Below are positions 8,128 through 16,617 of a DNA stretch of 60,701 bases, piece after piece. Source of the DNA: Candidatus Gastranaerophilales bacterium (GTDB lineage: Bacteria; Cyanobacteriota; Vampirovibrionia; Gastranaerophilales; Gastranaerophilaceae); contig CALUYO010000009.1 of the NCBI GenBank assembly GCA_944325005.1, forward strand, positions 1-60,701, read 5' to 3'. The notes below the pieces were generated by a model that ran no database searches, was not told where the DNA came from, and saw only the letters and a list, made by a program, of their open reading frames with translations. The position numbers and the translations under genes are program-made. The stretch's first letter is position 1, and each line of letters starts with the position of its first letter.

Positions 8128-8526
8128 TTAATTATCTTGTGTTAATTTTTGACCTAATTTATTAAAAAATTGTTTACATTTATCTGTAAAAGTCGGTTTA
8201 GCAATATTCATTTTTTCTTCATACTGTTGAATAAGGCTTAAAGCAACTGCTTCGTACACATCCGCCTGATCCGCAACCAGAACTTCTTCTTTAAGTCCTT
8301 TATTTCTCATCCAGTCTTTTTCCTTTTGTGCGGTAACTGTAACATTATGTTTTCCGTGATTTTGTCTGATAAACAAGTCAAAAGGTTTATCTTTAATTTT
8401 TTCTTCAATTGCAGAATAGGCTTTTCTTACATATTTAGCCGGAGTATAACTTAAGTCTCCCGGCATAATATCTATTTTACCTTGAAAATTTTGTTTGTTT
8501 TGATTTGAGATAGATTGAATTAACAT
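8128..8526 (-). CDS. Small protein with N-terminal F-x-G tag, function unknown
   Basis: A 132-residue soluble protein starting MLIQSISNQNKQNFQGKI. The rest is mixed alpha/beta and charged, with no family I recognise. AAGGAG precedes the ATG at good spacing. It lies between a radical SAM gene (13 bases upstream) and the acyl-CoA ligase gene (30 bases downstream), all on the minus strand, so the three probably form one operon. Confidence 0.6.
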   Translation of the reverse strand: MLIQSISNQNKQNFQGKIDIMPGDLSYTPAKYVRKAYSAIEEKIKDKPFDLFIRQNHGKHNVTVTAQKEKDWMRNKGLKEEVLVADQADVYEAVALSLIQQYEEKMNIAKPTFTDKCKQFFNKLGQKLTQDN

Positions 8527-8539
8527 ATTTTACTCCTTA

Positions 8540-9169
8540 TTAATAGCCATTTGGTATCCATTCCCTTACGCGAAATTTTGCTCCTAAATTTTTTGCAATA
8601 TTTTCGCACTCTGTAAGGTCAAGATGTCTTCCTTTGTAACCTTCAACAACGCTTGCAACGACGGAAATATTTTCGTCAGCACAAGCTTTTATAAATTTTT
8701 TTACTTCTTCATATGCTTCACTAAATTTCGGCTGAGAAAGTTCATTATATTCATCTTTAGATGAAGCATTAAGACTGACTGAAAATTCATCAATCAAGCC
8801 TTTTAATTCAGGAACAATATTTTTTTTGTATACAAAATTCGCATGTCCATTTGTGTTTACGCGAATTTTTGTATCAGGATAATTAGCTTTAATATATTCC
8901 GCAACTTCTTTAAGTTCATTGAATTTTAGTAAAGGCTCTCCGTATCCGCAAAAAATAACTTCCGGCTTATTAGTTTGAACTTGCTTTAAAATTGTTTCAA
9001 ATTGCTTAATAACATCTTTTGATGTTGATAGTTCATTATCCAGCCATAGTTCTTGTCCTTTTACATCACTTTTATCGTTTCTAAGGCAGAAAATACAGTC
9101 ATTTGTACACCTGTTAGTAAGATTAATATAAATTTTTTCATTAAGTAAATATACTAAAGTGTTTGACAT
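8540..9169 (-). CDS. Radical SAM protein, TatD-associated type
   Basis: About 209 residues with the radical SAM cluster motif CTNDCIFC (Cys at about 21, 25 and 28) preceded by KIYINLTNR, then the glycine-rich FCGYGEPLLKF SAM-binding motif and VNTNGH. This is the small single-domain type often found next to or fused to TatD nucleases, but no tatD is in the window. The ATG at 9169 is chosen because AAAGG lies in front of it; an upstream TTG overlaps that site. The substrate is unknown. Confidence 0.8.
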   Translation of the reverse strand: MSNTLVYLLNEKIYINLTNRCTNDCIFCLRNDKSDVKGQELWLDNELSTSKDVIKQFETILKQVQTNKPEVIFCGYGEPLLKFNELKEVAEYIKANYPDTKIRVNTNGHANFVYKKNIVPELKGLIDEFSVSLNASSKDEYNELSQPKFSEAYEEVKKFIKACADENISVVASVVEGYKGRHLDLTECENIAKNLGAKFRVREWIPNGY

Positions 9170-9231
9170 TGTAGGGCCTTTCAATACTAGAATTATTGCA
9201 CGCGCAAAAATATTTTACAAGTAAATATTAA

Positions 9232-10803
9232 CTACTTTTTCGCTTTTTTCTCCTGCGAGTAATCAGCTGTTCCGGGGAATTTATTTTGACCTGTTGTCAT
9301 TTTTGTTATCCAGTATTGCATTTTAGGAATGAGAGTTGATAAAAACAATGCCGAAACTGCAAAACCTATACCCCAGTTGAATGTATTTTTAATAAAGTTT
9401 TCCCTGCAGAATTTTTTCAATGTGTCTGAAGTTATATCTTTACTGTGTTTTTCAGCTCTGTTAACGAGTTTTGTTACATAATGAACGATATCTTCTTTTA
9501 ACTCTTTAAGATCTTCATAATTTACATATTTATATTTATCAGTAGATGCATTTTGAGTAGAGACGCTGAATATATTCTGCAGGAATTCCGGCATGTTAAT
9601 AGCACCTTCTCTAAATATGTCTTTGATTTGATCTTTTGTCAATACTGCAACGCCTTCAACTTCCGGTTGAAGTTTTGACATACGTTCTGCAAGGTTTGAG
9701 TATTTTTTTATAGCATCAGCTGAGAAAGTTTTGTGGTTTTTCAGATATTCTTTGAAAGTATCAAGGGTAACAACTTTATGTTCATTGAACTTCTGCAGCA
9801 GGTCTTTATCTATATAACCCACATTCGCATTGTCACCGAATACTTGTTTAGAGAATTGTTCAACACTCATTTTCCCGCCGTTTTCGTCTAAAACAGCCTG
9901 CAAGTGATCTGTAACCTGTTTTGCAGCAACAGGGTCAAGTCTTGTTTTTCTTCCATCTTCAAGCTGGTTCAACCACCTGTTGATATTAGGCATGCTAAAC
10001 ATATAGAAATATATTGAAGTTAAATCTCTGAATAGAATCTCAGTTCTTTCATGGTTATTTCTTGAACTGACAGCACGCCCGCCGGCAATACCTGCATCCG
10101 TAGAAAGAAGCTGGTATGTCGGATCATTTTCAAATTTATTTGCAACAGATAAAAGCGTATTGTAATTCATACCGAAAGAAACTTTTTTATTTTCTTCTGA
10201 TTTTATGAATTTATCCATTGATAATTTTTGTTCAGATGTATTTACAGCTGGTTTAACCGGTTGTTTGTCCGGATTATTAAAGTGTTTTTCATGGTAAACA
10301 GCTGTAATATGCTGATTAATTTTCGGTACAACAAAGCCTACAAGTACGTTTGCAAGCAGAATGCTTGATGCAATTTTCAGGAATTTGAATTTTGCAATTT
10401 GTTCTTTTGTTAATTCTTTTATAAATTTACCGGTTTTACCTTCAAGTTTTGCTTGTGCTTTAATTGCTTTATCATCATATAAGAAGTTTTTAAGCGGTTT
10501 TCTAACCCCGTCCTCCTGAGCATCAAAATCGTATGTATGCAGATTTAGAACTTTTTTGCCTATATGGTCATTCATTTTATTAAACATTTTGACGCCGGCA
10601 AACCAGAAAGCTGCACCGATTGATTCTTCAGTAAATCTTTCTCTTGCTTCTTCAAATCCGCCTCTTTTATATGCCTGTAAAGTCCTTCCGCCGGTTACAA
10701 AACATTCAAGCAGAATTAACGGGGCAAGACTTCTGCTTGCAATACCGCGGACAAATCTGCGGGGATAACTGAAATTAGAAATTGTTTGAGGGGTTACATT
10801 CAT
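9232..10803 (-). CDS. Large membrane protein, function unknown
   Basis: A 523-residue protein with hydrophobic segments near residues 27-45, 75-90, 140-160 and 475-495, and a long charged, helical central part (about 190-470) likely to be cytoplasmic. It has no signal peptide and no recognised domain. The layout resembles the protein at 4583-5899. It diverges from the membrane protein at 10998 across about 190 bases of AT-rich sequence. Confidence 0.65.
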   Translation of the reverse strand: MNVTPQTISNFSYPRRFVRGIASRSLAPLILLECFVTGGRTLQAYKRGGFEEARERFTEESIGAAFWFAGVKMFNKMNDHIGKKVLNLHTYDFDAQEDGVRKPLKNFLYDDKAIKAQAKLEGKTGKFIKELTKEQIAKFKFLKIASSILLANVLVGFVVPKINQHITAVYHEKHFNNPDKQPVKPAVNTSEQKLSMDKFIKSEENKKVSFGMNYNTLLSVANKFENDPTYQLLSTDAGIAGGRAVSSRNNHERTEILFRDLTSIYFYMFSMPNINRWLNQLEDGRKTRLDPVAAKQVTDHLQAVLDENGGKMSVEQFSKQVFGDNANVGYIDKDLLQKFNEHKVVTLDTFKEYLKNHKTFSADAIKKYSNLAERMSKLQPEVEGVAVLTKDQIKDIFREGAINMPEFLQNIFSVSTQNASTDKYKYVNYEDLKELKEDIVHYVTKLVNRAEKHSKDITSDTLKKFCRENFIKNTFNWGIGFAVSALFLSTLIPKMQYWITKMTTGQNKFPGTADYSQEKKAKK

Positions 10804-10997
10804 AATTTTTTACCGTTCGAACAGTTTATTTAATATTCCTGAAAAAATTTTTTTGCTTGATAAGAATATTTTTTTAATATTTTGTTACACGACAAATGTA
10901 ACATGAACACTAATTAAGTTTTGTTAATTTTGTTAAATAATGTAGCAATGTTTTTTCTTTATTGTTTTTGTTACAATGTGAATAGAAGGTGTGTAAT

Positions 10998-11774
10998 ATG
11001 CAAGTAACTCCTGTAAGCAATAATTTAAACCAGACTGAAATAAATAAGAAAAAAGACAGAAGAATGAAAGCCGGAGTAATTGCAGCATCAGCTCTGGGGG
11101 TCGGTGCAGCGTTAGCGCATGTTGCCAAAAGACAGGGCTTTTCTTTATCTCCTTCTGCAATTAAAAAAACTCCTGTTAAAGATTGGGCAATTTTTGGGAT
11201 GTATAATAAAAATCAGCCCGGTAAAAGAGTTTTAGAGCTTGATGATCCGCTAGACATTATTGAATTGGCTGCAGCTTCTGTTGCAGGAGGTACCGCAGGA
11301 GGGGCTGTTTTAGATGATAAAAAATATTTAAAAGCTAAATTTAAAGAAGCGGTTAATCAGCTTTTGGGTAACGTTTTAGTTCCGATTGCATGTGTAGGTG
11401 CCGCATCAAAGTTGTACAGCAAACATAAAGAGAAAATTTTAAATTTTGTACCGCAAATTGCAGAAAAGGGCAAAGCTTCAATTGTTTTTAATAAAGCTTT
11501 AAAAGCACTTCCTGCATCAATAGCAACTGTTGCATCATTAGGTATCGGGATATTTACTGGTAACAGAGTTTCAAATATTTTAAACGAAAAAATATTCCAT
11601 AAAAAAGTTAAAAGAGATATTAAAGGTTCTGATTTTGCCCCGCACGTTGATGATTTGGGTATGGCAATATCTTTGATGTCAGAAAAATCTAAATTCTCAT
11701 CATTTGTACAAAGAATAGTTCCGCTGTTCTTATGTGTTCCGGGAATTGAAGCAGGTACACACAGAGAAGAATAA
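10998..11774 (+). CDS. Membrane protein, function unknown
   Basis: A 258-residue protein starting MQVTPVSNNLNQTEIN, an Asn/Gln-rich head, then Gly/Ala-rich hydrophobic segments (about residues 25-40, 90-105, 125-140 and 170-190). The ATG at 10998 has AGAAGG upstream; a GTG nine bases earlier overlaps the ribosome site. It is convergent with the glucanotransferase gene, ten bases away. No family recognised. Confidence 0.6.
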   Translation: MQVTPVSNNLNQTEINKKKDRRMKAGVIAASALGVGAALAHVAKRQGFSLSPSAIKKTPVKDWAIFGMYNKNQPGKRVLELDDPLDIIELAAASVAGGTAGGAVLDDKKYLKAKFKEAVNQLLGNVLVPIACVGAASKLYSKHKEKILNFVPQIAEKGKASIVFNKALKALPASIATVASLGIGIFTGNRVSNILNEKIFHKKVKRDIKGSDFAPHVDDLGMAISLMSEKSKFSSFVQRIVPLFLCVPGIEAGTHREE

Positions 11775-11784
11775 TAAAAATATT

Positions 11785-13806
11785 TTACTCTTCAGGTTCT
11801 TTTAATATATCTGCATATTTTTGCAAGTCATCAAGGAGCGGTTTGTATTTTTCATTAAGCTCTGTTCTTGTTTTATCTCTATCTTTTTCTTCTGTGTTCA
11901 TAACTTTCATATCAATTTTTGCCTGAAGTGCTTTTTTCAATAACTCAGGTATATTTAAAGCAGTCGGATTTTCGCTTGCAAGATTTTCGTAATATTTGTC
12001 AAGATAGTCAGAGCTTATACGTTCTTTCCAGTTTTCTTCACGTTTGGAACCGCCAATATTATATGTAACATCAGTAATTCCTAAAAGGTCTGCGAATGAT
12101 ATCTGGAATTTAGGTGTTGTCATAAGTTCTGCAAATTTTGCACGAACACGTTCTCTATCATTTGTTCTATATAATTCTTTAAGTTCATTTCTTATTTGCC
12201 CGATATTTTCTCTGCCGTCATCCATGTTCAGATATCCTGCAAGATATTCCGGACTCCACTGGTCTTTTTCTCTTGTAAATTCACCTTTTGATCCGTCTTT
12301 CATATCGCCTATACGCTTCATATAAGTCATTGCCGGTTCGTTATCATGTGAACCTACCAGATACCAATCATCTTTTCTTCCGTCTCTATATAATTTGTCC
12401 TGAGCTTTATCCCAGTCAATATTTTGAATTTTGGGCAAATTAAGTTTTTTTTCGTAAATTTGGACAAATCTTGCAGGATAGCTGCATATATCTTCCCAGA
12501 CCGGTTTATCAGGCGTAATTCCTTTTTCTTCTAATGCCGGCAGTATTAGGTTTGTTAGTAGTTTAGGATAATCCCAGTATTTATCATATTCTTTTCCATT
12601 TTTATCTTTTAGTTCGGAAATGTATTTTTCTACATCAGGATCTTTTTCATTTCCTTCTACAAAATCCTCATCCGGTGCATTTTTCGATAAAATATAAGGT
12701 TCTATAAGTCCCATTGCATGATCAATTCTTATATTTTCACAAAACTCAAGTGCAAAATCAATTTTTTCTTTTAAGAATTTGCCTCCGCTATTTAACTCAT
12801 AAGAGTTATTTTTAAATATTTTTTTAGGATCAATTACAGGGATAAACCATCTTTGTGATTTGCCTCCGCTTTCTCTTGCACCCATTTCCCAGTCTTGCAA
12901 AAATGCGTCCTGATAACGCCATTTATCCATTTTTGAGCATCCTACAAGAAAGTCATTTATATATGTAAATCCCTGTTTATCACGCCAGTCCTTATTTTCT
13001 TTAATTTGTTTTGTTGCTATAAATTGTTCAAATTTGTACTGATTTATTTCATGTTCATTTGCATCAATGATTTCATTATATTTTTCTATTGTATCTATGT
13101 CACCTTTCTGTACATCCCTGATTATATTTCGGGCCGTTTCATCAGGCCATTCTTCAAATCTGTCAGTACCGTATTTGCGTGAATAAATATGGAAAAGACC
13201 CTCTTCTGTTAATCTTGCATCGTGTTTTTCCAGAAATTTATCATACTCTTTTTTTAATGCCAGTGCTTCCGGCTGGCCTTTTGACACTTTTGCCTTGAAA
13301 TTATTATAACTTTCTGTCAGTGCAGTGTTATAGCTTTTATAAGCTTCATTAAAATCTGTCATATCATAATTTTTATCATTGATTTCAGGAAGCTTAGTGA
13401 CATTTTTAAATGTTTCTTCTGAAAGAATTTTCCCGTATTTATCTTTAGTCAGCTCTTCAAGATCAATAAATAATTTATTTTTTGCAAAAGCGGATGAATT
13501 ATACGGCGAGGGTTGTACTTTGCCGTCTATGACTTCAAGTTCTCCTCCTGGTCCAAGCTGGTTTCCGTTAAAACCATACAATGTTAAGAACTTAATATAT
13601 TCTTTTGCTGCATTACCGTAAGGAGACCCTATATAGGAATCTCTGCCTGATGCAGGAAAGCATGAACCATGAGTAATTACAACTCTTTCTTTGGCACCTA
13701 TTTCATTAAATGCTTTATTACATGCCGCTTTTAATTCCGGCTCTTCCTCTTTTGTAGGACGTCTTTGAAATGTTAATTGATTATTATTTATCCCTAATAC
13801 ACGCAT
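11785..13806 (-). CDS. malQ: 4-alpha-glucanotransferase (GH77)
   Basis: A 673-residue amylomaltase. Family motifs: GSPYGNAAKEYIKFLTLYGF near the N-terminus, GARESGG-RWFIPVIDP in the middle, the nucleophile Asp in RIDHAMGL (about residue 362), EDICSYPARF around the likely acid/base region, and SHDNEPAM. It transfers maltosyl and longer alpha-1,4 glucan chains and would act in cytoplasmic glycogen or maltodextrin use, together with the GH13 protein at 51756. The N-terminus (MRVLGINNNQLTFQRR) resembles the N/Q-rich F-x-G heads of other proteins here, but with F-x-R. Confidence 0.9.
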   Translation of the reverse strand: MRVLGINNNQLTFQRRPTKEEEPELKAACNKAFNEIGAKERVVITHGSCFPASGRDSYIGSPYGNAAKEYIKFLTLYGFNGNQLGPGGELEVIDGKVQPSPYNSSAFAKNKLFIDLEELTKDKYGKILSEETFKNVTKLPEINDKNYDMTDFNEAYKSYNTALTESYNNFKAKVSKGQPEALALKKEYDKFLEKHDARLTEEGLFHIYSRKYGTDRFEEWPDETARNIIRDVQKGDIDTIEKYNEIIDANEHEINQYKFEQFIATKQIKENKDWRDKQGFTYINDFLVGCSKMDKWRYQDAFLQDWEMGARESGGKSQRWFIPVIDPKKIFKNNSYELNSGGKFLKEKIDFALEFCENIRIDHAMGLIEPYILSKNAPDEDFVEGNEKDPDVEKYISELKDKNGKEYDKYWDYPKLLTNLILPALEEKGITPDKPVWEDICSYPARFVQIYEKKLNLPKIQNIDWDKAQDKLYRDGRKDDWYLVGSHDNEPAMTYMKRIGDMKDGSKGEFTREKDQWSPEYLAGYLNMDDGRENIGQIRNELKELYRTNDRERVRAKFAELMTTPKFQISFADLLGITDVTYNIGGSKREENWKERISSDYLDKYYENLASENPTALNIPELLKKALQAKIDMKVMNTEEKDRDKTRTELNEKYKPLLDDLQKYADILKEPEE

Positions 13807-13856
13807 ACTTGTTCAAAACCCCGATAAAATTTTTTTTGCTAATTTGTTACATATTG

Positions 13857-15335
13857 TTAAATTTCGGAGATAACTTCTATTTGAGCGTTACATCCGATTT
13901 CTTCCCTTGAGAGCACTGTTATATTATTCATGTAGTTACTTAAAAGTGTAAATATTAAATGTCTGAATTCAAGAGGTACAATCAATTTGGGATTATCAAT
14001 ATTTAGCTGTACCATTTTTTTTGTAAGTTTTTCTGCTAATTGTTCTGCAAAACCGGCGTCTATTCGTATAATTGCATCATCACTTTCGTCAAAATTCGGC
14101 ATGAATTTATCAAGTGTTTTGTCTGAGATTTCAAAAGCACTTATTATCCCTTCTGGATTACTGTTATATTTGCAAATCTGGCGGGATAGCGAAAGACGTA
14201 TTTTTTTTATTAAATCTGATTTTGTACTTTCTTGTGCAAAATCATTGATTTTTTCAAAGATATATGTAATATCTTTTATCGAAATTTTTTCTCTGATTAA
14301 ACTGGTTAGAATAAAACGTAAATCAGAAAGGGATATAAAATCCGGAATTATATTCGACACAAGAAAATCATTCGTATCATTTACGATATTAATATATTTA
14401 TCAAGTTCTTCATAATCCAAAAGTTCTTCTACATATTTAACTGCACAGAATTCTAATGCTCGTGCAATAAATTCGGAACCGGACATGCCTTTTTGCCAGA
14501 AATCTTTTGTTATATCTTTTTCTATCCAGATAATTTGGCGCCCTGTTATTTTATCAATATCAGAAACAGAGTTTTTAATTTTTTTTTCAAGATGCAAGTC
14601 TTCTGCAAAAAACATTAAATATCCTGGATAAACGCAGGATTTTAAAACATCTAAACCGCGGATTCTGATTGTAAATTCATAAGGATTAAGGCTTTCGTCA
14701 TCCTGAAAAACTATTTTCGGAATAACATAGCCTAGTTCTTCCGTGAGTTTTAAGCGCGATTTTACAGTTTCTGCAACAAGTTCTTCTTCATTAATATCAT
14801 TATCAGTATCAATATATCCTAAAATTTCTTCACTTAGATGGACAGACAATTTTTCTTCTTTTAATTTTGTATACATTGTATCGGGAGATGTTGCTCTGGC
14901 AAGTTTTAATTTTAGTTCTTCGAGTTCTTTCAAACCGGCGGAAATTTTATCATTTAGCTTTTTTCTACTGACCGAGGCTGGAGCTTCGCCTTCAAGTTCT
15001 TTTTTTATTTTTGCAATTTTTGCTTTTTGATCGCGAATTTTGCTTTGAATATCCAGACAAATTTCATAGGGAGATAGTTCGGGAGAAAGCATTTTTTCCA
15101 TCTGGCTCTTAAATGTAGAAATGTTTATTGTATCTGCATTGATTTCGTCTGTGGATGATGATGCTTCACGCATAAAAATGCAGTGGCACAGAACCTGTCC
15201 ATCCTCGTTTTCAACTTCCTGCATACTATATAATTCCCAGTCATTCATAGACATTTCGTTTAAGAGATTTTGAAGTTCCTGAGTATTGTCGCTCGGGCAG
15301 GTTTTGATAACGTACTGCATTTTTTTATTGTACAT
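13857..15335 (-). CDS. Orphan cytosolic FlhA/SctV C-terminal domain protein
   Basis: A 492-residue soluble protein. Residues 1-55 look like a DUF4177 small domain (NDWELYSMQEVE), residues 105-150 form a coiled coil, and from about 185 to the end it follows the cytosolic domain of flagellar FlhA / type III SctV: GYVIPKIVFQDDESLNPYEF, IRGLDVLKSCVYPGYLM, then the DLRFILTSLIREKISIKDITYIFEKI and IRLSLSRQICKYN blocks. The membrane domain of FlhA is missing altogether. Its ATG has AAGGAG in front and lies 9 bases after udp, so it ends a bamA-skp-udp operon. Family assignment is by motif pattern. Confidence 0.7.
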   Translation of the reverse strand: MYNKKMQYVIKTCPSDNTQELQNLLNEMSMNDWELYSMQEVENEDGQVLCHCIFMREASSSTDEINADTINISTFKSQMEKMLSPELSPYEICLDIQSKIRDQKAKIAKIKKELEGEAPASVSRKKLNDKISAGLKELEELKLKLARATSPDTMYTKLKEEKLSVHLSEEILGYIDTDNDINEEELVAETVKSRLKLTEELGYVIPKIVFQDDESLNPYEFTIRIRGLDVLKSCVYPGYLMFFAEDLHLEKKIKNSVSDIDKITGRQIIWIEKDITKDFWQKGMSGSEFIARALEFCAVKYVEELLDYEELDKYINIVNDTNDFLVSNIIPDFISLSDLRFILTSLIREKISIKDITYIFEKINDFAQESTKSDLIKKIRLSLSRQICKYNSNPEGIISAFEISDKTLDKFMPNFDESDDAIIRIDAGFAEQLAEKLTKKMVQLNIDNPKLIVPLEFRHLIFTLLSNYMNNITVLSREEIGCNAQIEVISEI

Positions 15336-15344
15336 AATTACTCC

Positions 15345-16115
15345 TTAGTGTTTGTCATTTGCAATTAAGATTTTTAATGCTTCTATTGCTGTTTTTATTG
15401 CTTTATCTGTATCATGAACTACCGGATTTTCAAGGTTCAGTTTTTCTCTTTCCTGATTTGCAACAGTTAAAAATACTGAACCAACACGGACTTTAAGAAA
15501 ACTCCCTGCAATAAAAAGTGCGGCTGATTCCATTTCGGAAGCCAGACATCCCATTTTTTTCCATGCTTCCCATTTATTTATAAGTTCATAATTAACGGGC
15601 ATTTTTTCTGGGTTGTGCTGGCCGTAGAAAGAATCTTTGCACTGAACAACTCCCGTGTGGTGTTTATATCCCAGATTTTTTGAAGCCTGAACTAAAGAAT
15701 TTACTACATCCAGATTTGCAACAGCAGGAAATTCTATCGGAGCATACTCTTTAGAAGTCCCTTCCATGCGAATCGCACCTGTTGCTATTACTATATCACC
15801 GCCCTTTACATCAATATCCATTCCTCCGCATGTACCGACACGTATAAATGTTTTTGCACCGACATTTACAAGTTCTTCCAGCGCAATTGATGCGGAAGAA
15901 CCGCCTATACCGGTTGATGTTACGCTGACTTTTGTCCCGTCTAGATAGCCGGTATAGGTTGTAAATTCTCTTCTGTCTGCAACTATTTTTGCATTTTCAA
16001 AATATGCCGCTATTTTTTCGCATCTTTTAGGATCACCGGGCAAAATTACGTATTCGCCGGCATCACCTTTATTAAGGCCGATATGATATTGTTCTCCATG
16101 TTCAGAATATTTCAT
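15345..16115 (-). CDS. udp: Uridine phosphorylase
   Basis: A 256-residue nucleoside phosphorylase of the NP-I family, the length expected for Udp. Motifs: [38 protein letters not shown] for phosphate and ribose binding, and EMESAALF near the C-terminus. It splits uridine to uracil and ribose-1-phosphate in pyrimidine salvage. CGGAG lies before the ATG. It is 13 bases downstream of skp and 9 bases upstream of the FlhA-like gene. Purine specificity cannot be fully excluded. Confidence 0.85.
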   Translation of the reverse strand: MKYSEHGEQYHIGLNKGDAGEYVILPGDPKRCEKIAAYFENAKIVADRREFTTYTGYLDGTKVSVTSTGIGGSSASIALEELVNVGAKTFIRVGTCGGMDIDVKGGDIVIATGAIRMEGTSKEYAPIEFPAVANLDVVNSLVQASKNLGYKHHTGVVQCKDSFYGQHNPEKMPVNYELINKWEAWKKMGCLASEMESAALFIAGSFLKVRVGSVFLTVANQEREKLNLENPVVHDTDKAIKTAIEALKILIANDKH

Positions 16116-16128
16116 TTATTCTCCGATA

Positions 16129-16587
16129 TTAAAACTGTCCGCTTTTTAACTTTTGAATAACAAGATCTGAAATATCAACACCGCCAACAAAGATTACTCT
16201 GTAATCAACAATGGCATCAAGTTTCTGTTCTACAAGAACCTGTTTTGTTGCTGCTTGAATTTTATTGTACACCTGTTCTTCTTTTTGAGCTTTTAGTTTC
16301 ATGTAAGCTTCTTCTTTAAGTTTAAATTCTCTTGCGGTTTGAGCTTCAAAATTTTGTTTTTTTAGCGGAGTATCTAAAGATTTATACTGTTTTTCTTTAT
16401 CAACCATATATTGTTGCATTTCAAGGGCTTTTGCATCTATTTCTTTTATTGCCTGTTGTGCAAACGGAAAGCCATCTTGAACTTTTTGATAATCAATGTA
16501 TCCTACTCCTGCTGCATTTGCCTGATTACCAAGAGTAATGAATAATCCTGCTGTCATTAAAAGTGCTGCTAATTTGAATTTTTTCAT
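16129..16587 (-). CDS. skp: Periplasmic OmpH/Skp-family chaperone
   Basis: A 152-residue protein with a clear signal peptide (cleavage expected after about residue 25, ANA) and a long Lys/Glu/Gln-rich helical hairpin (about 45-125), the tentacle of Skp. The ending DISDLVIQKLKS is typical of the family (usually a D-I-T pattern). It follows bamA by 30 bases, the usual arrangement, and would hold outer-membrane proteins in the periplasm for BamA. Confidence 0.85.
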   Translation of the reverse strand: MKKFKLAALLMTAGLFITLGNQANAAGVGYIDYQKVQDGFPFAQQAIKEIDAKALEMQQYMVDKEKQYKSLDTPLKKQNFEAQTAREFKLKEEAYMKLKAQKEEQVYNKIQAATKQVLVEQKLDAIVDYRVIFVGGVDISDLVIQKLKSGQF

Positions 16588-16617
16588 TTGTCATACCCTC
16601 CTAAGGAATTTATTATA

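Noticed and set aside
10910-11160. Two overlapping minus-strand frames
   Set aside because: They lie across the promoter and start of the plus-strand gene at 10998 and encode low-complexity hydrophobic sequence; shadows of that gene.
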